Shown here in pieces: positions 46,572 through 57,061 of a DNA stretch of 64,000 bases. The DNA is taken from positions 62,001-126,000 of the forward strand of contig KN880450.1 in the NCBI GenBank assembly GCA_000934385.1, in the 5' to 3' direction. The stretch is from Cylindrobasidium torrendii FP15055 ss-10 (taxonomy: Eukaryota; Basidiomycota; Agaricomycetes; Agaricales; Physalacriaceae). The notes beneath the pieces were generated by a model that did no database searches, was not told the DNA's origin, and worked only from the letters and a program-made list of their open reading frames with translations. The translations under genes were made by a program, and so were the position numbers. Position 1 is the stretch's first letter. Each line of letters begins with the position of its first letter.

Positions 46572-49349
46572 ATGGACGACGGATCATTAGGCTATTACAA
46601 CGCCGGCGCTCCTCCAGGACCTTCGCATCCCCAATACGCGTATAGCACACAGCAAGGGTATCTACCACAATTTGAAGGCCAGCAATATGCTCCGCATCAG
46701 GAAGATGGAGGTCTCCGGTACCGTGGGTGCAACGTCCCGACGCTTGGCACCACTGTGTTCATAGCATTCATACAGCATTCAACTCCGTTTATCCAGAGGT
46801 GTTTACTTGTAAGCCATGAGAGTGCATCTTTGACAAATTCACCGACGTCGCTCAAGTCCCCCCTCCTGCTGCCCATGCCCCTCCTCAACAGTCCGCGCAT
46901 GAAGCACTTATACCCGTCGCTCAGCCACCAGTCTACTACCCTTCTGCACCGCCCGTCAATGCATCACATGCCATATATCCCGCAGCGGTCAACGTAGGCG
47001 ATAAACGACAGCATCCCTCAGAAAGCATAGCATACCCACAGCCGGCGAGCAAAAGGGCGCGCAGAGATACAAGCTCTAATACCTCAGAGTCATTGTCACC
47101 TCAGTCGAGTTCTCAACAACCTCAGGTCGAGATGTCCATTCCATCGCCGCCCCAGCCTGCGCATCGCCCTGCCGGTGAGAGGCATCATATGCTCTTCGCT
47201 TCTTCACAATCACTGATACCGATCCTTAGCAAGAAGCAGTCCCAAAAGCAAGGCCAAAGACGCCGTTGGACTTGATAGCATCCCTAGGCGCGACCGCCTA
47301 CAAGGCAGTTTTACCGTCGAGCTGCAGTCTTCGCGGTGTATGTCGACCAAGTATAGCAAGGCAAGCAGAGATATAACGAAATGTATCTCCTGCACGCGTC
47401 GTAAACTCGGTGATATTTGCCGCTTTCAAGGCGTCCGCTGCTTCATGCGGGACGAAAATGACAAAATTGCTGGTGTCTGCTTCACGAATCGTCCACATGG
47501 CGGCAAGCCTGTCAAATTCCCCACCGCTTGGAATGTGCCATTCACGGAAGAGCATAGACGGGTCACACAAGTCTGTCCGTTTGTCCGTTTGAATGTCTTC
47601 CGCTCTCATGCCATTGCAGTCCGTAGTAGCGCGCGCGCTCCTTCCAGTGTTGCAGAGAGAGCTGGAACATATTAAAGGTCATGACGATGTCGTTGCAAGA
47701 CCAAGGGAAGTTGATTGTCGAGCGAGCTGCGGTGAGTTTAGACAGGAACTGTTTTCGCCATTATCTAATGTCCAGTAGACACCTGCATGACCTCTACGTT
47801 CTCAGAAACCTGGATGTGTCGCGCCTGTGGTCGAGAGGCATGCAAGGAGTGCTTCAAGCGCATTTGCGATCTTAGCTTCATCCGAAAAGATGCCTCTCCA
47901 GAAGAGAGGTCTCGATGGGAAGATGAGCGCAACAGTGTCCTGAACAGCAACCCAGTATTCCTGGATTGCTTGAAACGACAAGAACACAACGCCACTACAT
48001 TCCGGCGCACAACTCGCTTCACGCTCCACGAACTCGAAACTGCTATTTCCGACATGCAAGCAGTCGTCAACAGAGAGCCACGGGCCAATGACCACACCCA
48101 GCAGACCTCCATACTCGACCCACTTGCCTCGATGACCTCAGCTCCCCATAGCAGCGATGCTGTCTCTTTCGTTGGTCCCTCTGAACTCTCCTCCGCTCAC
48201 TCCTCCCCACTGTCCCCGCCTCCAGACGAAGAACAGGCTCCATTTGATGGACCTGTGTCCGTCCCACAACATGATACACCGCGCTTCACTCCTACCGAGC
48301 TCACGAGCGAAGAGTTCCGCAAGCATTGGAATTCGGGCACACCAATGATTGTCACTGGCATGAATGATCGTCTGAAGCTTGGCTGGTCACCGGATTTTTG
48401 TATCGAGCGCTACGGACTCTTCGAAGTCCGACTAGTAGATTGTCAAACAAATGATGAACGAGGGAAGATGAAAGTTGGAGATTTTTTCCGCCAGTTTGGT
48501 CGATATAGCGAGCGCAACTCGGATGTGCTCAAGCTGAAGGATTGGCCCCCCAGCGCAGATTTCAAGAGGATATTCCCAGAGCTGTTCAACGACTTTTCTG
48601 ACGCTGTGCCATTGCCGGAATACGTTAGACGGGATGGAGTACTCAACTTGTTCTCGCACTTCCCCGAGAATGCATTGGCGCCGGATTTAGGTGGGCAACA
48701 CTGTTATACTGACTGCCCGTCGAAGCTGACTTCTGAATGCAGGGCCAAAGATGTACAATGCTTTTGCAACGAGTACAACGGCGGGGAGTCTGGGTTCGAC
48801 ACGATTGCACATGGATATGGCCGACGCGCTGAACATTCTAACCTATGCTTCTGCTTCACCGGACGGTACGAAGGGCGGTGCCGTCTGGGACCTTTACAAA
48901 CGCGAGGACGCGGATACTTTGCGCCAGTTTCTACGGGAAAAGGCCGCAACCAAGGTGATAGACCCTATACACAGTCAACTTTACTATGTGACGGAGGAAT
49001 GGCGAGCAGAGCTGTATGAGAAATATGGTGTGAAGAGCTATCGAGTGACACAGCGTGTAGGAGAGGCAATTTTCATCCCCGCAGGCTGTGCTCATCAGGT
49101 GTGTTGTCTCTGGCCCATCTGTATCCTCTGCGCTAATGCCTACTGCCTTAGGTTGCAAACACCTCGGACTGCATGAAGGTTGCCATCGATTACGTCAGCC
49201 CAGAGAACATCAGCGCGTGCGAGAAGCTAACATCCGAATTCCGGAGACAGAACGTGAGGAAAGCGTGGAAGGACGATGTACTGCAGTTGAGAGTGATGAT
49301 GTGGTATGCTTGGCAGTCGTGTTCAAGGCAGGACATGTCTATCCCTTGA
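46572..49349 (+). CDS. JmjC histone lysine demethylase, KDM3-like
   Basis: 807 aa, seven introns (46723-46775, 46809-46856, 47175-47229, 47571-47619, 47732-47775, 48691-48742, 49099-49151); exon 2 is only 33 nt. JmjC enzymes remove methyl groups from histone lysines using Fe(II) and 2-oxoglutarate. A Pro/Gln-rich N-terminus is followed by two Cys-rich segments, CISCTRRKLGDICRFQGVRC and CRACGREACKECFKRIC, arranged like the zinc-finger region of KDM3. The JmjC fold carries the iron ligands His-x-Asp in RLHMDMADALNI (about residues 646 and 648) and the distal His in PAGCAHQVANTSDCMKV (about 741). Substrate specificity, likely H3K9 by analogy, is inferred. Confidence 0.92.
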
Positions 49350-49720
49350 AATTGAACGATTACATACTATTGTTTTTACCCGCTATGTGGACTAGGACAC
49401 GGGAAGTCTGATGCTGATTTTTATGCTTTCCTCACGCTGTATATATCTAGTTGTCGATTATTGTATCGCATGCAGAAATCAAGAGAGGACTTGTCTGTCC
49501 TCCTAATATTTAATAATGACTGAATATGCGAAGTCGGACGTGCTGGGACAATGGGATCATGGCCTGAGGCCGTTGACACCATTTTGCGATGAAGTAGGAC
49601 GTGAATTCCTTTCGAGTGTATATATGAGGCCCGAATACAAACAAAATTGAGATAAATGAACGCAGTAGATACTATAGTAGATAGTAGAGTACTTGAGGAT
49701 CAAGGATTACACTCAGTCAC
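49350..49720. other. Convergent 3' flanks of the JmjC and P450 genes
   Basis: 371 bp, AT-rich, no supported gene. Confidence 0.5.
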
Positions 49721-51725
49721 TCAGAGGTCTGCCGTCTCGCGTTGGACAACGGTCACTGCTTTCTCTGAACGTGCCCGAAGGACATAAGGAAAGTGAGGTT
49801 GGTGGCTAATTGTGCCATCCGTGTTGCTATGTTGTGGTATGATTGGTTTGCCATCCTTCATGACGGGGAGAATGTCGAATACAGCAAGTGACATGGCAAC
49901 AACAGCGTACACCGATGCCTCAGCAAGGTGCATGCCAGGGCAGATGCGTCGACCGAAGCCGAAGCAAGCATGGCGGGGATCCCTCTGGACCTCCTTGCCC
50001 GGAGAGGCGATGAAGCGAGTTGGGTCGAACACAAGAGGGTCGGGATACACTTCGGGATTGTGAAGCATTTGCCTAAATATTGAATCAACTTGTGATGAAG
50101 AGAAAAAGACGAAAGCTGCTTACCACAAGTTGGCAACAATGATGCTGCCCTTGGGTATGAAGTGCCCATGAACGACGCCATCTTCCATCGCGCGGTGAGG
50201 GACACCTAATGGTGCGACGTTGTGCCAGCGAAGAAGCTCCGTCACAAGTGCATGAACGTAGGGGAGGTGTTCACGGTCAGCATAGGTAGGAAGTCGCTCT
50301 CCACCAGTGACAGAATCTATCTCTGCTTGCGCTGTCTTCTGCACGTCTATCGCCGGGCAAATCAGCTTTAATGGGAAAGAGACCAGTGCCGCGTGAAGCA
50401 CCTTGGTTTAGAAGCATGGCCAGGAAGAAGGCGTGCTCGGTAGAAACTGTAGTGTCCGCGCCAGCTGGAGGGTCAAATTTGAGAAATGGGGTCTTTGTCG
50501 TGGGAATTTGTCCATACCGCCGTACATCGAAGCCGCACAGTGCTTGATGTTCTCGATCTCAGCTGTGCTGTCATCTAGTTCAAGGGAAGTCGACACGAAT
50601 GAGACTGGTGCAACGCCATCCGCCTAGAGAACATGTTCACAACGTCCGCGTTAGTAGGCATTGTGCCGAGTACGCACGATTAGTTGTGTCGCGAATTGGT
50701 AGGGTACATTGACCATGTCGTTAAAGTCATTTCTCCACTTGCGTGCTAGCGTCTGGAAGCCAGCGCCAGGTAACCATTCGGGTACGAACTTGAGTGCAGG
50801 CATAACATCGACGAGAAATTTCCCTGCAGGCCCATTAGTTAAGAAGTGATAAGTAGTAATGGGCGTACCAGCCACTGCAGCGTTGTTGAACCCCTCGGCG
50901 AGTATACGCTCAATCATGGTCACAAACCGGTCGTCCCTTTCCTCAACCGTGATTCCGTACGCGATATTGAGTATGATGGATCCAGCGAGCCTGCCAATGG
51001 GGCTAAGCTACGGCGAACAACGTTACAAGAGAATGGACGTACGTGCGTAGCTGAGGTTCCAACTCTGTCGGATGAGCAAGCATCCTGCGAACAAAGGCCT
51101 TCGCCTTCTGTTCTGCCATGGGGAGGTACTGCTTAAGTTGGGCAGGAGAACCCATGATGCGGGCGAAATGTTTCCTGAATGAACGGAACGTCTATTGCGA
51201 TAGCAAAATGAGTTAACTTCCGTGACCCCAGAGGCATCCAGACGCACCGGACTGTAAGGCATGAGGACAAGTGTCTTCGCGTATCCGACGAGATTCCCCG
51301 CCATCTGCATTGGCGGTCTGTCCGAATACAAGTGGCTCACACGGTCGAATTCGCTTAGAATATCCCCATCGTTGATTATAACGATAGGCTGCCCGAGGAG
51401 TTTCACGCCAACGATGCCGCTTTCTGGCAAGGCTCAGTCGACCAATCAACACGACCGGAAATCAACGCACTGTATTCTCGTCCCCAGACAGCATAGGTAA
51501 GCCAATCCTGTCCATTCTTTGGCATGTCGAGGACATTCTACACATGACCTATAAGACGACTCTTCGCGGGGAATGAAGAAATCTGCCCACCCCGATGATG
51601 GGAAGACCTTTGGGACCAGGAGGATAAGGAGCGGACTGGGCTGGCTCAGAGCGCGTCCTGCGCAATCCATAGTAGAGGACGACAGACGTAAGGCCGAGGA
51701 CGACTACAGTGGTAGAGGTCGACAT
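49721..51725 (-). CDS. Cytochrome P450 monooxygenase
   Basis: 512 aa, nine short introns; the frame closes only with all nine removed. An N-terminal membrane anchor (VVVLGLTSVVLYYGL) is followed by the proline hinge PYPPGPKGLPIIG. The I-helix oxygen-activation motif is AGADTT (formed across an intron), the K-helix ExxR is TELLRW, and the haem loop is FGFGRRICPG with the Cys ligand. The layout fits the large E-class, group I P450 families expanded in mushrooms (for example CYP5144-type). Those act on lignin-derived, xenobiotic or secondary-metabolite substrates, but the CYP family and substrate cannot be assigned here. It is divergent from the DUF6534 gene and is not in an obvious biosynthetic cluster. 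Confidence 0.95.
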
Positions 51726-52535
51726 CGTGGTCAGGGAAGGAAAATATGTCCGTCCCCTGGGCAGAATCCCATTTTTACACACGAGGATGGGATTAATAGA
51801 GACTCCAAATAGTTCCGTTCATTGAATAATGATTAATGGGGGTTCGAAAGTGATCGTGCTAAGTTGTATTTGGATTGTTCCCGGGACAATCTCTCGATTC
51901 TATGTTGTCAAGACGCGAAGTGACAACTGCTACGTTCACTCGTCACGGTCGATTTGCCCTTTGTATCAGTAGAGATTTCACGGTGGAGACTTCCTGGGCA
52001 TGTGCACCGAGATACCAAGGGACGTATCTGTGTTCCAAGATTTTCTGGAATTCCTCATGGGGGCCGCCTCTGGAGTCGAACAGGTTGCAGCGCACTCAAC
52101 GTCCGGCTTATCAGGTCCGACCAATAGAAACACGCGCCATGCCGTTCGTTGATCTCGGCACGCTGCTGACCACTTCCACCCTAGACGCGACAATGGTAGC
52201 CAAGGAGGAGACGCACTCCTCTATGCTCATGCCAGGCGTCACAGTATCCAAAGGAAACCATTCGTATATCGTTTCAGAGCCCATATTCCAGCTGGAATAT
52301 TCTGTAATGATGTCAACCTCAAACGTTCTACTAACCCAACCGCCCTCCCGCTCCGCTGTGTTTGATTTCTTTTCTTAAAATTCTACCTCCGCTATCAGGT
52401 ACCTGACCCTTCTACCTTTTCTGATGTTATAAGTACTGCTCCGTTTATGTCTATTTTCGCATCCCACGACATTTTCCCTTCTTCCATCTGTGCATTTGCT
52501 CTTGCTCGTCGCCAAGTTCATCTTCGACCATAGGT
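51726..52535. other. Divergent upstream region of P450 and DUF6534 genes
   Basis: 810 bp with both promoters; no supported gene. Confidence 0.45.
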
Positions 52536-54425
52536 ATGCTCCCGGCAACACTTCAACTCGCAGGCGAGCAAAATGCATTGGGCAATACGTGCGTGGGCCG
52601 TCACATCAGACAACAACTAGCTAACGGCCTCCGAGCATGGGCGCCATGCTCATCGGTGTCGTGCTAAGTGCTGCGTTGTGGGGAATGACGCTGCTGCAGA
52701 CAGTGTACTATTTCAATAGTGCGGGCGCTGCATATAGAGCAACGAACGTTTCCTTCTCATGCCTCTCCCTTTGTTCTTAGGGTATCCCAATGACCCATGG
52801 TACCTTCGTGGATTTGTGAGTGCTATCTGAACGGCAATACCCTCGCTGAACATTCGCAGGTTTGGGTCACACTGTTTCTCGACACTGCGCACATGGGTTT
52901 TGTTACCCACGTCAGTGAGTAGATGCTTTCCATTGTCAACTTCATACCAAACTCAATTCCCTCGATCCAAGTTTATCACTACTTGATCGCGACATACTAG
53001 TATGTCTCCCAGTTCCTTACACTCACGCTCGCCTCTGAAAGACATTCAGTGACAAAACAGCGTTGACCAAGATAATATGGTCTGTCTGCTCACCCGAATT
53101 TCTGGATACGCGTTCTCACTTGCAGTCTAGGAGCGTTATTATCGAGGCATTGCCCACAGTATGTGATGCTTATGTGAGGTGCTACTCTGTTCACCGTGTC
53201 AATATCAGGGTGTGACCGCTACACTTGTCCAACTGTGAGTACCGTAAAGCCCTCGAGATATTCGATCATTGACAAGCAGTGCAGGTTCTTTGCGTATCGT
53301 GTCTGGCGTCGTATGTTCTAGCCACAAGCAACATATTCCGTCTCATCATATTCATTGAACAGTGAGTAACAAGAATTGGCTTTTGGTTCTCTCCATCGTT
53401 GTACTTGTCGTTGCGAACGTTGGTGAGTGTCTTTTCAGAACTACCACTGCCCGGACGTGCACTAACCACATCGGTCTAGTGGCGAGCGTTGTCTGGACAG
53501 TGCTTGCGATGCTACGGAGTACATACACAGAGCTCCTGGAACTCACAGTGCGCCTTTCCCGATTTTCCACTTTGGAGTAACCATTTTTCAATCAATTATA
53601 GCCGTTAACAATGACCATCAATGCTCTATCGGTGGGAATCGATGTTATCATATGCGTCAGCCTGTGTGTCCTCCTACAGAGGTCAAAAACCGGCTTCAAG
53701 AGGTATGTCTCTCCGGAACTTGAATCACCAAGGACAAATGTTAACAATTTTTATAGCACTGACACTATGATCACCAAACTCACCATCTTTTTTGTGAACA
53801 CTGGACTGTGAGTGTTGCTCAGATATCCTTGAGCGTGCGCTGACGGATGTTCTGCTCAGTGTTACCACGTATGACAATTTTTGCGTCTTCTTTGCCAGAG
53901 ATCTGACTCTTTTACTCCAGTATTTGTGCTTTAGCTGCACTATTTTCGGTATGCGCCCATGTTCCAGCGTCTGCCTCCCGCTAAATCACCTTACCTTTTA
54001 GCTCGTTGGCTCTCCGAATACACTACTCTACGCTCCGTTTTACTTCTGCATAGGCAGGTGTTATGTGACTTCGCTCCTAGGCTCACTAAATGGAAGAAGG
54101 ATCATGAGAGGTAACATTGCCTCTGTCGACCACCAGGTCAGTAGCAACTGGCCTCGTCCATCCTCATGAATTGACATCGCCGCCAGATGATTTCTTTCCC
54201 CACCTCGTCTGGCTCGCGCCAGGCTACTGGCACCAATCGCAATGCCTTTGGCCAGAATATCTCGATTCGTGTAGACACAAAACACGAGACAGAATTCGAT
54301 ATCGGCGCTCAGACCGTCGCAGAGTTGGACTCTTCTTTGGTACAGTGCTTCCTCTGTTCCGCCCGACAGCTTTGACCAAATGTGGGTTGCAGGCAAAACA
54401 GACGGGCGGCGCCTCATGTGTCTAG
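52536..54425 (+). CDS. DUF6534-type multi-pass membrane protein
   Basis: 333 aa from 18 exons (17 introns of 44-62 nt in 1.9 kb), including a 9-nt exon at 53860-53868. About seven hydrophobic segments: MGAMLIGVVLSAALWG, VWVTLFLDTAHMGFV, VTATLVQLFFAYRV, WLLVLSIVVLVVANV, LSVGIDVIICVSLCVLLQ, TKLTIFFVNTGLVTTICALA, and NTLLYAPFYFCIGRCYV. The motif YPNDPWYLRGF after the first helix and the LNGR motif after the last helix are typical of the Agaricomycete DUF6534 family, which has no assigned function. The tail is Ser/Asn-rich and may be cytosolic. The start at 52536 adds the family-like ALGNTMGAMLIG. The very last intron may be optional; without it the protein ends about 54375. Confidence 0.85.
53860..53868 (+). 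other. 9-nt microexon in the DUF6534 gene
   Basis: Flanked by two 52-nt introns (53808-53859 and 53869-53920) with GTGAGT/CAG and GTATGA/CCAG ends. The exon contributes Val-Thr and parts of two codons to a membrane helix reading NTGLVTTICALAALF; the frame fails without it only if a single intron end is moved. Confidence 0.75.
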
Positions 54426-55042
54426 TGTTTCTGTTCTGATGGGTAGGGCTCGGGAAGCATGGGGCGCATTGGTTGCACAACGGACCGCATGCTGCGCCGT
54501 GCACTAGCTCGGGGTGTTGAAAATGGATAGTCACCCGGAAAGGACTGTTTAGTGTGTGTATCATTGGTTTCCTCTCGCTCTCTGTATGTCCTTATTTCTT
54601 TACTCTAGCATCTCGTTGTTTTTCTTGTCCATCTTGCCCACCAAGGGAAACCTTGGTCGTTACGTCCACGAGCATACACTCTGCTACGGCAAGACACACA
54701 ATTGTCATTCTTTTATTATTCTGTGATTGACGGTCATGCACGAATGTATACGACGCCATAGGCAGAGAATATACGAGATTTTTGACGCGAAAGATAGAGA
54801 TATCATACATGGATGTCGAAGAGTGTGTACAGACCTTTGGGGTCCTGCCCGATTAATCATATAGCATGTAAGGGAAGGTTCATACAGAAAGATACTAGCA
54901 CCCATTCTGGTATTGTAACTTTTACACGTTCTGACAGCTGGTTGTTTTCAGAGGATAACAAGCGGTGAGATTTGCCCAGCGTGGACGGACGCTTTCCATC
55001 ATAGGGAAGAGGCGAACCTTGGCTCCATGGCCCCCATTCAAT
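54426..55042. other. Convergent 3' flanks
   Basis: 617 bp between two convergent genes. No supported gene. Confidence 0.5.
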
Positions 55043-56692
55043 CTACCATTCGGTGGGGTAAAAGTCGGCATATTGATACTTTTCTCTGACTTGCTCGAGG
55101 AGGTACCAAGCCGGCGTGGCGTAGGTGATGTGGTTCCCAGTCGTCTGGCCTGCATTACGGCCGCTGTGGAGCTGGCCGACCATGCGAGCCCCTCCACCGT
55201 GCAAGTGCCAGGCCAAAGAGCCTGAGTCGCCCTTCTTAGAGAAGGGTGAGGCCCGGCCGGCATTGTAGATTGCAAGCTCGCGCGACACAATGCCAGCCTC
55301 GTTCTCGAGGAAGGAAACGAGCCCAGCGTAGCGCCCAACCGTCAGACCGGTGGTACTGCCGTCCTTTCCCACCATGAGGCAATGTTGGCCTTCGGCATCG
55401 AATTCGGTTGGATGGGCGAGGTCGTCCTCAGTCGCGCAGTCGACGATGCGGAGCTTCCCCTCATCTGGGAATCTGAACGTGGTCTGACCACCGGGCTGGA
55501 ACATGGAGATGAATACTTGGGGAGTATAGATAGAACCTGAACAAAGGAAGCGTTGGTCAGAGAGAGGAAGAAGAAGTGACAAGTTAAAAAGCACGCAACC
55601 GAGGTCGACAACGTTGCCCTCAAACGCGGGCCTGACCTTTGCCTCGTCAGCAACAAACACGCCCCAGTCAGACGTGTAGCCAGTATTGTCTCCGACTGTG
55701 ATGGCGGGCGAAAATTGGACGTAGCCGATGCTGCGCTGCAAGCTAATGTTGGACCAGTCCCTCTTGACTTCAGAGCGGAAGATGTGAAGGGCATCGAGAT
55801 TGTTCTCCACCTTTGCCTTCGATTCCTCATCGCCGACATCATCGTAGTATTCGGAAAAAATGCTAAAATCAGAGATTTCCCTGTTCAAACTGTCGAGGCC
55901 ATCTTGAAAGCGACACATGCCACAGACGCGGACTTCATTTCTGAGTGCGCCATCCCTGAGCTCGTAGGTCGCAGTCGTCTCCTGACGGAGAACGTGGCAG
56001 CAGGTGAGCCCAAAGACCTTGTTGCTTGCATTTCCGTTTTCGTCCCTGTTTTCGCGGAACCACAGGGTAAGTGTCCCGTCACCATTCGTTTCTTCGTTGT
56101 CTTGGGTCGCAAGAGGCACACCGAGAAGAGCAGTAAGGAAGTGGCGAGCATTACGGGTGGCATCTGCGGTGCTAACATGAGGGAGGAGGGGCTTGCTGGA
56201 CAACTGTTGAGTCTCAGCCTCCCGGAACTCGACGACCACGTCGTTGACGTCGCTCGCCCGTAGCAGGGCAAGAATCTCCATCGACACCTCGTGTGCACGC
56301 TCAAAAGAAATAGAGCCGGGCAAAACACCGATCCACACTACAACAGGACCGAGAGTGCCCTCTGCGTTTCCTCCGTCGCTGCTGTGAGTAAAGAAACGCG
56401 CCGTGTCAATGGACCATTGGCGGAGTCTGAACGATTTGAGGATGGTGCAGATCTGCGGACCGACAATATGCCACACGTTGTTGAGAGGAGTGTCAAAGAC
56501 GCCCCTCATGGTCTTGACGGGGAGAGTGGCAGATCTCCCCGACGACCTGGGAAACGACCTGGACCTGTAGTCGGAACAATAGACAAGGATGGGGTGGTCA
56601 CCCTCGTTGGTGATTCCGTTGTAATAATTACGCTTCTCATATTCGTCAAGAGTCAATGGGTACACGGCGGTCGCATCGCTTGTCACCGACAT
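55043..56692 (-). CDS. Predicted trypsin-fold (PA clan) protease-like orphan
   Basis: 528 aa, one intron (55537-55599, 63 nt, stop-free). No signal peptide or membrane segment. The second half has the layout of a chymotrypsin-type peptidase: candidate catalytic His233 in VFGLTCCHVLRQ, Asp342 in GYTSDWGVFVAD, and Ser469 in SKKGDSGSLAWHLHG, plus the TTGLTVGRYAG element that precedes the Ser in many S1-type enzymes and a closing YATPAWYLLEQVREKY helix. The N-terminal ~200 residues form an unknown domain with VVVWIGVLPGSISFERAHEV. I know similar orphan proteins as multi-copy families in mushrooms but no characterised member. Protease activity is a prediction from motif order. Confidence 0.8.
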   Translation of the reverse strand: MSVTSDATAVYPLTLDEYEKRNYYNGITNEGDHPILVYCSDYRSRSFPRSSGRSATLPVKTMRGVFDTPLNNVWHIVGPQICTILKSFRLRQWSIDTARFFTHSSDGGNAEGTLGPVVVWIGVLPGSISFERAHEVSMEILALLRASDVNDVVVEFREAETQQLSSKPLLPHVSTADATRNARHFLTALLGVPLATQDNEETNGDGTLTLWFRENRDENGNASNKVFGLTCCHVLRQETTATYELRDGALRNEVRVCGMCRFQDGLDSLNREISDFSIFSEYYDDVGDEESKAKVENNLDALHIFRSEVKRDWSNISLQRSIGYVQFSPAITVGDNTGYTSDWGVFVADEAKVRPAFEGNVVDLGCVLFNLSLLLPLSDQRFLCSGSIYTPQVFISMFQPGGQTTFRFPDEGKLRIVDCATEDDLAHPTEFDAEGQHCLMVGKDGSTTGLTVGRYAGLVSFLENEAGIVSRELAIYNAGRASPFSKKGDSGSLAWHLHGGGARMVGQLHSGRNAGQTTGNHITYATPAWYLLEQVREKYQYADFYPTEW

Positions 56693-57061
56693 CAGGAAAA
56701 GGCTTTCCGTCCTGGTGGGAGTGATCAGAGAGTGATAACGGACTCAGGTAGAATTTGGGCCAGGTGGTCGGCAGTCGGGCCACGGGCCGATTGGGTTAGA
56801 ACTTACTTAAGTCTCAGACTTAGAATAGCGGTCGAATGTTGTGTTCAAGTTACGACTATGTAAGTATGTACGGCCATTATGAACCCTCTCAATTTCAACG
56901 AACGGTTCGGAATCGCTTCTTGCGCTTGATGCTGAGCTGGCCGCGCGGTTCAAACAGACTTGCACATATGTAAGTAGACCTGTACATAATTACTCGCAAA
57001 ATATGAGTATCCTGCACATACGACCTAAGACAGCTGAAGTGTATCTTGTCTCCTGCCAGTA
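56693..57061. other. Upstream region of the protease-like gene
   Basis: 369 bp between two minus-strand genes; contains the 3' UTR of the transcription factor gene's side partner and the promoter of the protease-like gene. No further feature seen. Confidence 0.45.
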
